From an uncultured Ruminococcus sp. (GTDB lineage Bacteria; Bacillota; Clostridia; Oscillospirales; Ruminococcaceae): a stretch of 64,000 nt of DNA. Numbering within the stretch: position 1 is the first letter of the stretch; each line of letters opens with the position of its first letter. Of the stretch, positions 1 through 9,441 are shown in pieces. The notes under the pieces were generated by a model. That model was given only the letters and a program-made list of their open reading frames with translations, was not told the DNA's origin and did not search any database. The stretch is from assembly GCA_949291125.1 (NCBI GenBank), contig CASEUJ010000018.1, forward strand, positions 141,824 through 205,823, in the 5' to 3' direction. Position numbers and translations under genes: made by a program.

Positions 1-852
1 CTGGGCTATTCTAGCTTGTACATTGCCCGGTACTTTTGGGTATTTGGACTGCCGGTGCTGGTAGGCGGAGGTATCGGCTATCTGGGAGCATGGGGACTGA
101 TGCCATGGTTCTACCAGCTGCAAAATAAGAATCAGATCCTGCCGGAGATCGGGATATACCTGCACGTGGTAGTCCCGGTGTGTCTAGTGGTCGTGCCGGC
201 GGTGGGGTTCGGTGCGCTGGCAGTGGCATTTGCTGGGCTGACCCTGCGAAAGCCTGCGCTGTCCCTGATGCGTGGCGGCGCACCAAAGTTACCGAAGTAT
301 CCCAAGCGCCGCCGAAACGTGCGCCGTTCTTGCCCTTTCTTGACAGAGCTGAGACGCCACACCTTGCGCAGTCGAAAGCTGTTGGCGTTTTTCGTGTGCT
401 TCGGCAGCTTTTGCTTCTCCGCCATGACTCAGATGTCCACCAGCATGTTAGACTTATCCAGCGCCATGATGGGCGGGATGATGCTGATGATCGGGTGGGT
501 ATTGGCGACGACGTCGCTATATCTGGCAATTTCCACCATTGTCCGAGGCAACCGGCAGACCATCCGCATGATGCGAATTCTCGGCTATCCGGAAGCGGTG
601 TGTATCCACACAATTCTCGGCGGCTATCGGCCACTGGCGTATCTAGGTTTTTTGATGGGGACGATTTATCAATATGCGCTGCTGCGAATCATGGTGGACG
701 TGGTATTCCGGGAGATCGATGGCGTTCCAACGTACACGTTTGATGTGCCGGTGTGCCTAGTAAGCCTTATGTGCTTTGGGGCATTATATGAGGGATTACT
801 GTACGGCATTGCAAGGCACATGCAGCCCCTTGCAACAGAAATTGTTCCATAA
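1..852 (+). CDS. FtsX-like ABC transporter permease, 3' part
   Basis: The reading frame is open from the first base, so the gene starts outside the window. About 283 residues remain. There are hydrophobic segments near the start, two more separated by a basic stretch (about residues 90-125), and a C-terminal group of membrane helices containing an R-M-M-R-I-L-G-Y cytoplasmic segment. That layout (helix, cytoplasmic loop with an arginine-rich coupling segment, three more helices) is the usual C-terminal half of FtsX/MacB-type permeases, which work with an ATPase in lipid, lipoprotein or peptide export or in resistance. The partner ATPase would lie upstream. The family call is an inference from topology; the substrate is unknown. 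Confidence 0.6.
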   Translation: MGYSSLYIARYFWVFGLPVLVGGGIGYLGAWGLMPWFYQLQNKNQILPEIGIYLHVVVPVCLVVVPAVGFGALAVAFAGLTLRKPALSLMRGGAPKLPKYPKRRRNVRRSCPFLTELRRHTLRSRKLLAFFVCFGSFCFSAMTQMSTSMLDLSSAMMGGMMLMIGWVLATTSLYLAISTIVRGNRQTIRMMRILGYPEAVCIHTILGGYRPLAYLGFLMGTIYQYALLRIMVDVVFREIDGVPTYTFDVPVCLVSLMCFGALYEGLLYGIARHMQPLATEIVP

Positions 853-865
853 TTTATATTGCAAC

Positions 866-905
866 AAAAAGCTTGTCCAGCATCAAACGCTGCACAAGCT
901 TTTTT
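866..905 (+). terminator. Intrinsic terminator between convergent genes
   Basis: An 11-bp arm (866-876, AAAAAGCTTGT) pairs with 894-904 (ACAAGCTTTTT), with a further AGC/GCT inside. It lies between the permease and the convergent GH5 gene. A-tract and T-tract flank the stem, so it could stop transcription from both sides. Confidence 0.75.
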
Positions 906-944
906 CAAATTCGGTTGTGTTTAATTGTATGAAATCACACCCTC

Positions 945-2120
945 TCAGGATGCTATCGCCTCACAAAGGGCTTCGATCAGACCATCGGTACGCCAGACGT
1001 AGTTCACCCGGTCGTACTCGCTGCCGTTGTCCCAGAAATAGGTGGCAATGCCATAGTCGTGACAGATCCGGGTCAGGGTTTCGCTGAACAGCACCCGGCT
1101 TTCCACATCGGTGGACACCATGCCATACTCACCCACGATAACCGGTACACCCTGGCTGACAAAGTTCACGTTCATCTTATCGATCAGTCCCTGCATCCGG
1201 CTGATGTCTGCGTCAGTGCCCCAGGTGCGTTCTTCGCCGGTGATGCAGAATTGATACGGCGTGTAATAGTGGACAGAGACGATCAAGTGGTTTGCCGGAT
1301 CGTCTGGCATCTGAAACTTTTCGTCGCAGGTCATCTCAATGTCTGTCCAGTACCCGGCGATCAGAAGATGGCGTGTGTCGTTATTGCCGCCGCTTTCGCG
1401 CACCAGATCCACAAAGTCCTGATTGAGGGTACCCAGCATCTCATAAGCACGCGGCTCTGCCACGGTGTCAAATCCCACCTCATTCATGGACTCGAAAATG
1501 AGTTTTTCGTCATAGCCTGAGAAGTAGGTGGCAATCTGCTGCCACACCTGTTTGTATTTGGTGCGGACGTCCTCAAAACCCGGCGCATCGGTGCGAATCC
1601 AAGCGCCGAAGTCCGGATCTCCGCCGCCATCGTGGTGGATATTCAGGATCACATACATATCCCGATCATAGGCATAGTCCACTACTTCTTGTACCCGTGC
1701 CATCCAGTCAGGATCAATGGTGTTGTTGCCGTCGTCGCTGAGGTGATCGCGCCAGGTAACGGGAATGCGCACTGATTTCACACCGTCTGCCTTCAAATGG
1801 TCGAACAGCTCTGGAGTGGTGCGAACATTGCCCCATAGGGTCTCGTCCACCTTCTCGCCCTCTGCTGGGGTCTCGTTGACGATGCCATCGCCATCGCGGT
1901 CTGCCGCACAAACGTCAAGGGTATCGCCTAAGTTCCAGCCGACACCCATATCCTCCACCAGTGCCTGGGAGGTCATGTCGGTGATGGTATCGGATTTGCC
2001 GGCAGTTTTGGCAAAGTTGCCACTGGATTCGCCACAACCCGCTGTCATCAGCACAGCCGCCGTCAATAGTACTGCCGCCAAACGCCGAAGCCCAAGGAAT
2101 TTTATTTTTTTGTGAGTCAT
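945..2120 (-). CDS. GH5 family cellulase-type lipoprotein
   Basis: 391 residues. The start is the ATG at 2120, preceded by AGGAGGA; a longer frame to 2171 lacks a ribosome site. Residues 1-29 form a lipoprotein signal with cysteine 29 as the likely lipidation site, so the enzyme is probably anchored outside the membrane. The GH5 landmarks are present: G-W-N-L-G near residue 61, N-E with the acid/base glutamate near 214, H-Y-Y near 284 and the nucleophile glutamate in V-G-E-Y-G near 331. GH5 enzymes of this type cut beta-1,4-glucans or related hemicelluloses. No dockerin or carbohydrate-binding module is seen. It is the last gene of the purB transcription unit. The exact substrate is not readable. 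Confidence 0.88.
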   Translation of the reverse strand: MTHKKIKFLGLRRLAAVLLTAAVLMTAGCGESSGNFAKTAGKSDTITDMTSQALVEDMGVGWNLGDTLDVCAADRDGDGIVNETPAEGEKVDETLWGNVRTTPELFDHLKADGVKSVRIPVTWRDHLSDDGNNTIDPDWMARVQEVVDYAYDRDMYVILNIHHDGGGDPDFGAWIRTDAPGFEDVRTKYKQVWQQIATYFSGYDEKLIFESMNEVGFDTVAEPRAYEMLGTLNQDFVDLVRESGGNNDTRHLLIAGYWTDIEMTCDEKFQMPDDPANHLIVSVHYYTPYQFCITGEERTWGTDADISRMQGLIDKMNVNFVSQGVPVIVGEYGMVSTDVESRVLFSETLTRICHDYGIATYFWDNGSEYDRVNYVWRTDGLIEALCEAIAS

Positions 2121-2139
2121 AGGGTTGTCCTCCTGTGGA

Positions 2140-2763
2140 TCATAGCGGCCGCAGCTCTGGTCGGTTGGCAACGCTGTCTGCCTGAGTGATGGGACGGATA
2201 ACCCGACAGGGACTGCCTGCGGCGAAGGAGTGAGGCGGAATATCCCGGGTCACGACGCTGCCTGCGCCGATGACACAGCCCTCGCCGATAGTCACGCCGC
2301 CACAGACGGTGACATTGCTTCCAAACCAACAATCACTTCCGATAGTAATAGGCCTACCGTATTCCAAGTCATAGAGCGAGCCGTCGGGACGCGTACGCTG
2401 ATTGCGTTCTCCCGGCAGCATGGGATGAACCGGTGCGGCCAAGGTACAGTTGGAGCCAAAAAAGACATTGTCGCCAATGGTGATGGGACAGATGTCCAAT
2501 ACCGTAAAGTTAAAGTTGGCATAACACCGTTTGCCAAAAGTGGTATAGATGCCATAGTCAAACTGGATTGGTCCTTGCAGGAATGTCCCTTCGCCCCGGT
2601 GGGGGAGCAGCTGGTCGAGAATGGCCGTACGTGTTTCAACATCAGTGTCATAGGTGTCGTTATAGTCTTTGGAAAGCCGGTGCGCCGTAAGGCGCTGGCG
2701 CTCTAATACCGGGTCGGTAGGGTCATATAGACGCCCGGCAAGCATGTTTTCTTGTTGGGTCAT
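2140..2763 (-). CDS. Maltose/galactoside-type O-acetyltransferase
   Basis: 207 residues, the usual size for the Maa/LacA/NodL group of left-handed beta-helix acetyltransferases. The N-terminal part has the helical cap, followed by hexapeptide repeats (I-G-D-N-V-F, I-G-S-D-C-W-F-G, I-G-E-G-C-V-I-G). The catalytic histidine is in A-A-P-V-H-P near residue 115. These enzymes move acetyl from acetyl-CoA to sugar hydroxyls. The start overlaps the stop of the upstream pyruvyl transferase in ATGA, which indicates translational coupling. With that neighbour it probably decorates a surface polysaccharide; maltose or galactoside as substrate is not implied. Confidence 0.88.
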   Translation of the reverse strand: MTQQENMLAGRLYDPTDPVLERQRLTAHRLSKDYNDTYDTDVETRTAILDQLLPHRGEGTFLQGPIQFDYGIYTTFGKRCYANFNFTVLDICPITIGDNVFFGSNCTLAAPVHPMLPGERNQRTRPDGSLYDLEYGRPITIGSDCWFGSNVTVCGGVTIGEGCVIGAGSVVTRDIPPHSFAAGSPCRVIRPITQADSVANRPELRPL

Positions 2764-4427
2764 AGTTTATTCTCCTTTGGGGTTAGCGGCTCGATCTTAA
2801 TCTTTCGCTCTTTCGGCAAAAACAGATTCCGCAGCCGGATGGTATAGCGAATCGATCGGCAGTTGAGCACATTCTGAGAATAATTGTACTTTTCCATAAG
2901 CAACTTTAATTCCCTCTTGTGGGATTTGAGTTCTGCGTCCTTCGCCTTTTCCGCAGATTGAAGCTGATCCACACGCAACTTAAGCTCTGCATGTTGCCGC
3001 GAAAGTCTGTCGTTTGCCTGCTTCAGTTTGGTACAGCTGGTTCGGAGTTTCGTCAGATCCTGCATAAGCGTTTTTTGCTTTTCGTGATCTGCTTTTTTCT
3101 GCTTGGAACACTGATCGCGTGTGCTTTTTGCCTCATCCTGATAGTAGCAGACAGAAGCCAGCATCCGGTTTGCAATTTCTCTGCCGGTACAGATGGCCGC
3201 CGGCTTGAATTCATTGTGTACGCTGTTCTGCGCAAGCATATCATCGAGCGGTGCATCTCTACGATCGATATCGTCATCATAGATGGTTTGCATTCCATTC
3301 TGATGCAGAAAGCGAAGAAAATGCAGAAAGTTTTTGCGCTGATGCTGTTCGGGCGCGTGAAAATTCTGTGCGGCGATCATCGCCCAGATGTCCGGATATT
3401 GCGCCAATTGACATTCATCGATGGCATTTAGCCCATGAAACGCAGCAACCTCACGCATACGCACATCTTTAGTAATCATTAGCGATGGTGTTCCGGCAAG
3501 CGTCGCAGCAATGTTGCCGTGGAGACGTGTTCCAAAGACAAAGTCCCGGGTGCGCAGAAAGTCCAGCCAGTCGTTTTCATTGACAAAAAACCGCACACGA
3601 TTCTGAGCATACATTGGATGGCTCAACGAATCGGGATAATCGCTTTTTTGAGCGACAGTTTCTTCCGCCTCGGTGTCCCACGCTTGTTCCCGATAGATCT
3701 TATCATAGTCCACACCCCAATACACCGTCTTCAGTTCCGACACCAGCTGTGGAATGAATATGATATCCGAAAACTGTGCGGCGCTGCGCTCAACAAAACG
3801 AAGCGTCTGTGCATCCGTGTGATATGTCGCATTATATGCTACGCGACAGTCCGGATCAATTACCGTGTCCCGAATCGCCAGATGCGTCCCGAAGGTGTAC
3901 ATAGAAGGACAACCGATTACCGTAAAATGACGCCCTTCGGCAAAGCCCAGATATTCTAGAAACTGGGCGGTAACGGCACCACGCACCCCGATGATCGCCG
4001 ATTTTTCCAGTACCGCGCCCACAAAGGCACGCGCATCGTCCTCAAAGCCGAAATCATGGGCGGCAAGCTTTTCCTCTGCACCGGCCTGTACGCCTACACC
4101 AATGATGTAACAGGGAATGTTTAGCTTTTTCACCAGTGCCGTAAGCCCACGCATTTCCTTGAGAAAGGGTGCACGAAAGGCATCCGCCAACGGAATCACA
4201 AAGCCATCATATTCTGCATTGATCCGGTCGATCTCCTTATCGCTGTAGTGATAGCGATAGCGCGTCGGCTCAAACAAAACGTCCTTGTCAGTAACCAGGG
4301 TGCGGAGAATGGCGTTTAAGTAGAGAAAGTTCCCCACATTCGAGCCCATGAGATTGCGGTGGAGATAATCCACGGTTTCGAATTGTTCGGTGGGCAGTCG
4401 CCCGCCGCGGATTAGATAACGTTTCAT
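2760..4427 (-). CDS. Polysaccharide pyruvyl transferase family protein with coiled-coil tail
   Basis: 555 residues. Residues about 25-370 fit the polysaccharide pyruvyl transferase (CsaB/WcaK) fold: an N-terminal G-S-N-V-G-N segment, the I-G-V-G-V and I-G-V-R-G strands, an S-M-Y region, and near 300 an F-G-T-R-L-H-G-N motif typical of the family. Such enzymes add ketal-linked pyruvate from phosphoenolpyruvate to cell-wall or exopolysaccharide sugars. The last third (about 430-520) is lysine/glutamate-rich and predicted coiled coil, an extension not needed for catalysis. AGGAG precedes the ATG. It follows purB by 41 bases and overlaps the acetyltransferase by 4, so the trio looks like a surface-glycan decoration set. 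Confidence 0.82.
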   Translation of the reverse strand: MKRYLIRGGRLPTEQFETVDYLHRNLMGSNVGNFLYLNAILRTLVTDKDVLFEPTRYRYHYSDKEIDRINAEYDGFVIPLADAFRAPFLKEMRGLTALVKKLNIPCYIIGVGVQAGAEEKLAAHDFGFEDDARAFVGAVLEKSAIIGVRGAVTAQFLEYLGFAEGRHFTVIGCPSMYTFGTHLAIRDTVIDPDCRVAYNATYHTDAQTLRFVERSAAQFSDIIFIPQLVSELKTVYWGVDYDKIYREQAWDTEAEETVAQKSDYPDSLSHPMYAQNRVRFFVNENDWLDFLRTRDFVFGTRLHGNIAATLAGTPSLMITKDVRMREVAAFHGLNAIDECQLAQYPDIWAMIAAQNFHAPEQHQRKNFLHFLRFLHQNGMQTIYDDDIDRRDAPLDDMLAQNSVHNEFKPAAICTGREIANRMLASVCYYQDEAKSTRDQCSKQKKADHEKQKTLMQDLTKLRTSCTKLKQANDRLSRQHAELKLRVDQLQSAEKAKDAELKSHKRELKLLMEKYNYSQNVLNCRSIRYTIRLRNLFLPKERKIKIEPLTPKENKL

Positions 4428-4468
4428 GGTCTATACTCCTAAGTGTTGGAGAAGCTACCAGATGGCAC

Positions 4469-5905
4469 TTAATTTTTCATCTCAAAGTGCTCGCCCAGCA
4501 TCTCCTGATTGGCATCTAAAATCGGCTGGATACACTGTTCCACGAATTCTTCTGTCTGCTGTGCGCTGCGGCCGGTAAAGTTTTCCGGCTGTAAGATCGC
4601 ATCCAGTTCTTCCCGAGTGATCATAAAGATGGGATCGGCAAGAATCATTTCGCACAGATCATTTTCTAAGCCATCTTCTTTCACATGTTTACCGGCAATC
4701 ATGGAGTATTCCCGGATCTTCTCATGAAGCTCCTGGCGGTCGCCGCCCTTTTCTACGGCGTCCATCATAATGTTTTCCGTCGCCATAAATGGCAGTTCCC
4801 GCATGACGCGCTGGCGGATCATCTTAGGATATACTACGAGTCCGTCGGTAACGTTGAGCATGATGTTCAGGATCGCATCCACGCCTAAAAATGCCTCCGG
4901 TACGGAAATCCGCTTGTTTGCCGAGTCGTCCAAGGTACGCTCAAACCACTGGGTGCCGGCAGTAAAGGCTGGATTCAAGCTGTCAATCATGACATAGCGT
5001 GCCAGAGAGGTGATCCGCTCACAGCGCATCGGGTTGCGCTTATATGCCATAGCTGATGAGCCGATCTGCGTCTTTTCAAACGGTTCTTCCATCTCCTTAA
5101 AGCTCTGGAGCAGCCGCATGTCATTCGAGAACTTGCTGCAAGACTGAGCAATGCCGCTTAAGGTCGCCAGAATCTGGGCGTCTACCTTTCGGGAATAAGT
5201 CTGACCAGATACCGGCACTACGCCATCAAAGCCCATTTCGGCGGCGACCTTTTTCTCAAGCTCCTTGACCTTATCGGTATCACCTTTGAATAATTCCATA
5301 AAGGATGCCTGTGTGCCGGTCGTTCCCTTCGAGCCCAACAGCTTGAGATTTGCGATGCGGTATTCCAGCTCTTCCAGATCCATCAGCAGTTCGTTCATCC
5401 ACAGTGTGGCACGCTTGCCGACTGTGGTCAGCTGTGCCGGCTGAAGATGGGTATATGCCAGCGCTGGCATGTCCTTGTATTCCAGCGCGAACTTCGAGAG
5501 ATTTGCCAGCACGTTAATCAACTTGCGGCGGACAATCTGCATGGCGTCGCGCATAATAATGACATCAGTGTTGTCTCCCACATAACAAGACGTGGCGCCT
5601 AGGTGGATGATGCCCTTGGCGCCCGGACAAACCTGGCCATAGGCATAGACGTGGGACATGACATCATGGCGGCGGCGCTTTTCTTCCGCCTCGGCCACGT
5701 CATAGTCGATGTTTTCGATGTTGGCCTCCAGCTCGTCCACCTGTGCCTGGGTCACCGGCAGGCCAAGCTCCATTTCCGCCCGTGCCAGCGCCACCCAGAG
5801 CCGACGCCAGGTTGTGAACTTCTTATCGGCGGAAAAGACATACTGCATCTCTTCGCTGGCATAGCGGGTGCAGAACGGACTTTCATAGCTTGTGGTATTA
5901 CGCAT
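4469..5905 (-). CDS. purB: Adenylosuccinate lyase
   Basis: 478 residues. The start is the ATG at 5905 behind AGAGG; the frame extends upstream to 5953 but without a ribosome site. The fumarase/aspartase superfamily signature is present as G-S-S-A-M-A-Y-K-R-N-P, together with T-H-L-Q-P-A-Q and the early H-D-V-M-S-H region. PurB splits fumarate from SAICAR and adenylosuccinate in purine synthesis, in the cytoplasm. It is the first gene after a strong promoter (5972-6000) and appears to share its transcript with three surface-carbohydrate genes, an unusual partnership. Confidence 0.96.
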   Translation of the reverse strand: MRNTTSYESPFCTRYASEEMQYVFSADKKFTTWRRLWVALARAEMELGLPVTQAQVDELEANIENIDYDVAEAEEKRRRHDVMSHVYAYGQVCPGAKGIIHLGATSCYVGDNTDVIIMRDAMQIVRRKLINVLANLSKFALEYKDMPALAYTHLQPAQLTTVGKRATLWMNELLMDLEELEYRIANLKLLGSKGTTGTQASFMELFKGDTDKVKELEKKVAAEMGFDGVVPVSGQTYSRKVDAQILATLSGIAQSCSKFSNDMRLLQSFKEMEEPFEKTQIGSSAMAYKRNPMRCERITSLARYVMIDSLNPAFTAGTQWFERTLDDSANKRISVPEAFLGVDAILNIMLNVTDGLVVYPKMIRQRVMRELPFMATENIMMDAVEKGGDRQELHEKIREYSMIAGKHVKEDGLENDLCEMILADPIFMITREELDAILQPENFTGRSAQQTEEFVEQCIQPILDANQEMLGEHFEMKN

Positions 5906-5971
5906 AAATTTGTACCTCTTTCTGATTTCATGAGATATGACGCATTGGCGCAATATCTATTGTATAGTAAG

Positions 5972-6000
5972 ATTATAGCATATTCCGTCGGCGTTGGCAA
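5972..6000 (-). promoter_or_regulatory. Promoter of the purB unit
   Basis: On the minus strand TTGCCA (6000-5995), a 17-base spacer and a perfect TATAAT (5977-5972). It is divergent from the promoter at 6052-6081. No purine riboswitch or PurR box is evident in the short leader. Confidence 0.75.
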
Positions 6001-6051
6001 GACATAAAATCTAAAGTCGGATGGAAAACAAAACATTTTCCACAAAAATGC

Positions 6052-6081
6052 TTGCCAAACCAGAGGATTTTATGATATAAT
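6052..6081 (+). promoter_or_regulatory. Promoter of the sugar-binding lipoprotein gene
   Basis: TTGCCA (6052-6057), 18-base spacer, TATAAT (6076-6081). The ATG follows at 6135 behind AGAAAGGAAGGAA. Confidence 0.65.
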
Positions 6082-6134
6082 AGGAAAAAGTATCTGTGTA
6101 TCCCGAAACGCACAGAAAGGAAGGAACGATCTAC

Positions 6135-7535
6135 ATGAAAAAATACGCAAGAACAGCACTTTGCTGTTTGCTCGCGACAATACTGATGACGCCTCTGATG
6201 GCATGCGGCGGCACAGAAGAAAGCGATACCACGCCGAAAAAAGACATGGCGACCGAAACGCGCGAATCCCTCGCAGAACTTGCCAAGACAGATGAGCGCC
6301 TGACCGGTGAACTCGAAAACAAGACCATCAAGTGGCTGTCGGACTGGGATATCAACTCCGATGACACTGGCAAAACCACGCCAATTGAACTTGCGATCTT
6401 TCAGGAACGCTATGGCGGTGAAGTCGAGTGGTATCAAACGACCTATGGCGCACGCTATGACAACTTAGCGAACTATATCAACAGCGACGAGGGCATTGAC
6501 TTCTTCTACGGCGGCAACTGGGATGCATTTCCGAAGGGCGCAGTACGGGGGATGTTTGTGCCGTATGACGACTATATCGACCTGGATTCTGAACTGTGGG
6601 CAGATGTGAAGGATGCAAATGATGCCATGATGTGGGATGGCAGCCACTATATGGCGGTGGTAGACGTCACCGGCGACTATTGTGCGATCATTTATAACCG
6701 CAAGACCATTGATGAATACGGTCTGGAAGATCCGGCAGAGCTGTTTGAAGATGACGAATGGACATGGGATGCCTTTGAGGAGATGCTGTCAGAATATGTG
6801 GATACCTCACAAGAGCGCTACGGCATCGATAGCTGGTACTTTGAGTCGGGTCTTTCGGCATCCACCGGCGTACCATATATCGGCATGGAGGATGGTAAAC
6901 TCGTAAACAACCTGCGAAATGAGGCGATCGAAGACTATCAGAACTGGATGTATGGGCTGTGGCAGTCCGACTATATCGCGCTTGGTGTCGGCGACTATGG
7001 CTGGGAATCACGAGACTATTACATTGGCGAAGGAAAGCTCTTATTCTATCCGTGCGGTCTGTGGGCACTCGGAAACTCCAAAGATCAGTGGTCGACAACC
7101 TTTGGCGAAGATGTATTCTTTGTACCGGTACCGCGTTATGAAAAGGCGGATGAATATTATATGCCGACCAGCGTCAACGCTTATCTCTTTGTGAAGGGCG
7201 GCGACAACCCGGAGGGCGTCGGGAAATTCCTCGACTGTTTCCGGTTCAGCAAAATCAGCGAGGGCGCACAGGCGATCAGCGACCAGCAATTTATCGAGGA
7301 CTACGAATGGACCGACGAAATGATCGAGATGAAGAACACCATGAACGAAATGGCGCTAGAGAATCCGGTGTTCGACTTCTATAACGGCATCTCCACCGAC
7401 ATGACCAAGGTTCTCGACAACAGCGAACATGGCGTGCGCGCCACTTCCCGCGGTACGCCGTGGAACGAATCGGTCAACGCCATCTATGATCAGGTACAGG
7501 GTTATATCGACGAGGCGAATGAATCGCAGAATTAA
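6135..7535 (+). CDS. Extracellular sugar-binding lipoprotein of an ABC importer (SBP family 1)
   Basis: 466 residues, starting at the ATG at 6135 behind a GGAAGGAA site. The signal peptide ends in a lipobox, L-M-A-C, so the mature protein is lipid-anchored. The rest fits bacterial extracellular solute-binding protein family 1: an N-terminal E-L-A-I-F-Q-E-R-Y-G segment, the I-I-Y-N-R-K-T-I strand, W-T-W-D-A-F-E-E, and a conserved C-terminal helical lobe. These proteins deliver oligosaccharides to a membrane permease. No permease or ATPase gene is adjacent, so it is an orphan. It has its own promoter and a terminator behind it. The ligand is unknown. Confidence 0.85.
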   Translation: MKKYARTALCCLLATILMTPLMACGGTEESDTTPKKDMATETRESLAELAKTDERLTGELENKTIKWLSDWDINSDDTGKTTPIELAIFQERYGGEVEWYQTTYGARYDNLANYINSDEGIDFFYGGNWDAFPKGAVRGMFVPYDDYIDLDSELWADVKDANDAMMWDGSHYMAVVDVTGDYCAIIYNRKTIDEYGLEDPAELFEDDEWTWDAFEEMLSEYVDTSQERYGIDSWYFESGLSASTGVPYIGMEDGKLVNNLRNEAIEDYQNWMYGLWQSDYIALGVGDYGWESRDYYIGEGKLLFYPCGLWALGNSKDQWSTTFGEDVFFVPVPRYEKADEYYMPTSVNAYLFVKGGDNPEGVGKFLDCFRFSKISEGAQAISDQQFIEDYEWTDEMIEMKNTMNEMALENPVFDFYNGISTDMTKVLDNSEHGVRATSRGTPWNESVNAIYDQVQGYIDEANESQN

Positions 7536-7576
7536 ACCGGTATCTGAAAAGACAATTCCACTGCAAAACAATTATA

Positions 7577-7620
7577 AAACAAGCAGCCATCCGGATCAAC
7601 GGGCGGCTGCTTGTTTGTTT
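7577..7620. terminator. Intrinsic terminator between convergent genes
   Basis: AAACAAGCAGCC (7577-7588) pairs with GGCTGCTTGTTT (7605-7616), a perfect 12-bp stem followed by more T. It separates the binding-protein gene from the LysR gene and can act in both directions. Confidence 0.85.
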
Positions 7621-7642
7621 ATAAGCCTGAATCTTTCAAAAA

Positions 7643-8557
7643 TCACTGGCTGCGATATCCGGCAATATATGCGCGCAAATGTTCGAGATAGCGCTGTGCA
7701 ATCGGACTGAGCGGCTGGCCAGCAGGATGAATATAACCGATTTCCATTTCTTCATCACTCTCCAGCGGCAGCGACACAATGTCTGTGCCATTAAGGTCAC
7801 TGCTGAGAATACCGGAGGAGATTGTATAGCCATCGAGCCCGATCAGAAGGTTGAACAACGTAGCACGATCAGAGACGATAATACTCTTGGGGCTTTCGTC
7901 CGTACTATGCAGTTCCTCAGAGAAGTAAAACGAATTATTGACACCCTGATCATATGTCAGCCGCGGATATGCGCGCAAGTCATCCCTGGACACCGATGTC
8001 TGCCCGGCAAGCGGGTTACTCCGGCTGACAAAGACATGCGGCTTTGCAGTAAATTCCGGGACAAATTCCAGATCATAGTTTTGCAGGATACGAAGCAGCA
8101 CCTCTCGATTAAACTTGCTCAAAAACAAGATCCCCAATTCACTGCGCATGGCGCGGACATCTTCAATGATATCATGTGTGCGCAGTTCGCGCAGAGAGAA
8201 TTCATAGCGATCCTGTTCATATTCCCGCACCAGTGCCACAAATGCATTGATCGCAAAAGCATAGTGCTGTGCCGAAACCGCAAACACGCGCCGGATCGGC
8301 TGACGATGCTTATAGGTCTGTTCCAGAAGCTCCGCCTGTTCCACAACAAGACGTGCATAGGAGAGGAACTTCGTCCCCTCTTCAGTGAGTGTCACACCCT
8401 TGCTGCTCCGGTGAAAAATGGAAATCCCCATTTCCTGTTCGAGTTCAGCAATGGTCTTTGACAAACTCGGCTGCGTAATATATAGCTTTTGTGCTGCCAT
8501 AGTCATGGAACCACATTGTACGATCTCGATGACATATTTGAGTTGCTGCAGCGTCAT
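7643..8557 (-). CDS. LysR-family transcriptional regulator
   Basis: 304 residues, standard LysR length. Residues 1-60 carry the winged helix-turn-helix (L-Q-Q-L-K-Y-V, M-T-M-A-A-Q-K-L-Y-I-T-Q-P-S-L-S-K-T-I, then E-M-G-I-S-I-F-H-R). The rest is the effector-binding domain. The start is supported by GGAGAAAGGAAG. It lies 74 bases downstream of rnfB on the same strand, with no clear promoter between, so it may be co-transcribed with the Rnf genes; whether it controls them is unknown. The effector cannot be read from sequence. Confidence 0.92.
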   Translation of the reverse strand: MTLQQLKYVIEIVQCGSMTMAAQKLYITQPSLSKTIAELEQEMGISIFHRSSKGVTLTEEGTKFLSYARLVVEQAELLEQTYKHRQPIRRVFAVSAQHYAFAINAFVALVREYEQDRYEFSLRELRTHDIIEDVRAMRSELGILFLSKFNREVLLRILQNYDLEFVPEFTAKPHVFVSRSNPLAGQTSVSRDDLRAYPRLTYDQGVNNSFYFSEELHSTDESPKSIIVSDRATLFNLLIGLDGYTISSGILSSDLNGTDIVSLPLESDEEMEIGYIHPAGQPLSPIAQRYLEHLRAYIAGYRSQ

Positions 8558-8631
8558 GCTATTTTCGCTTCCTTTCTCCTATGGTGAATGCCGGACGATA
8601 TCCAACGCCGATCATCGCGATAAAAGCCGGA

Positions 8632-9423
8632 TCAAATTGACAGTTTCGCGATACATCCGCGCGGACATGCCGTTACGCACAGACCGCAGGACTTACATGC
8701 ATCATAATCAATAATGGCAACACCGTCTTTGACATGAATCGCATCGAACTTGCACGCCTTTTCGCACTTCTTACAACCGATACAGGAATTGCTGCAACTG
8801 CGCATGGCAATCTTGCCAACATCATGAGAAGAACAACGTACATCCACGCGCTTTTTCTCATCCCGCAGTTCAATAAGATGATTTGGACAGGCTTTTGCAC
8901 ACTTACCGCAGGAAACACACTTTTCTGTGCAGAACACCGCAATGCCATCGCGAATGGAAATGACATCGTAATCACACACCGCAATACAGTCGCCCAGTCC
9001 CAGACAGCCATCCGTGCAAAGCCCCGTGCCGCCGTAAAACCGCTTGGCGGCAGCACAAGTCTGAATGCCGTCATAGTCCACTTTCCGCGGTGCAGCCGCA
9101 CAGATCCCATGACAATGCAACACCGGTACTTTTCTGGCCGCCGCAGCGACCGATACGCCCATGATCTCACCAATGGCAGACGCTGCATTTGTGCCGCCTG
9201 GCAGACAGGCGTTCATCGGCGCACCCTGATTGACGATGGCATCGGCATAGTCGGCACAGCCAGCATAGCCGCATGCACCGCAGTTTGCGCCCGGCAGCGA
9301 CTCGGCAATCTCCGCCGCACGCGGATCGGTTTCCACGGCAAACACCTTTGAGATCACCACAAGTAGTATGCCGAACACCAGCCCCATCGCCGCAAAAATC
9401 AGAATCGGATAGAGATATGCCAT
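8632..9423 (-). CDS. rnfB: Rnf complex subunit B, ferredoxin-binding iron-sulfur protein
   Basis: 263 residues. An N-terminal membrane helix (about 5-28) is followed by the four-cysteine cluster motif L-P-G-A-N-C-G-A-C-G-Y-A-G-C (about 42-56) and then three ferredoxin-type C-x2-C-x2-C-x3-C motifs, around residues 165, 210 and 240. RnfB accepts electrons from reduced ferredoxin and passes them into the Rnf pump. It is the last rnf gene, 18 bases after rnfA, in the order C-D-G-E-A-B usual for Firmicutes. Confidence 0.96.
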   Translation of the reverse strand: MAYLYPILIFAAMGLVFGILLVVISKVFAVETDPRAAEIAESLPGANCGACGYAGCADYADAIVNQGAPMNACLPGGTNAASAIGEIMGVSVAAAARKVPVLHCHGICAAAPRKVDYDGIQTCAAAKRFYGGTGLCTDGCLGLGDCIAVCDYDVISIRDGIAVFCTEKCVSCGKCAKACPNHLIELRDEKKRVDVRCSSHDVGKIAMRSCSNSCIGCKKCEKACKFDAIHVKDGVAIIDYDACKSCGLCVTACPRGCIAKLSI

Positions 9424-9441
9424 ATTCTTTCTCCCTCCTTC

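Noticed and set aside
11-634. A 207-residue minus-strand frame at the left edge
   Set aside because: It is antisense to the FtsX-like gene, arginine/serine-rich and without domain signs.
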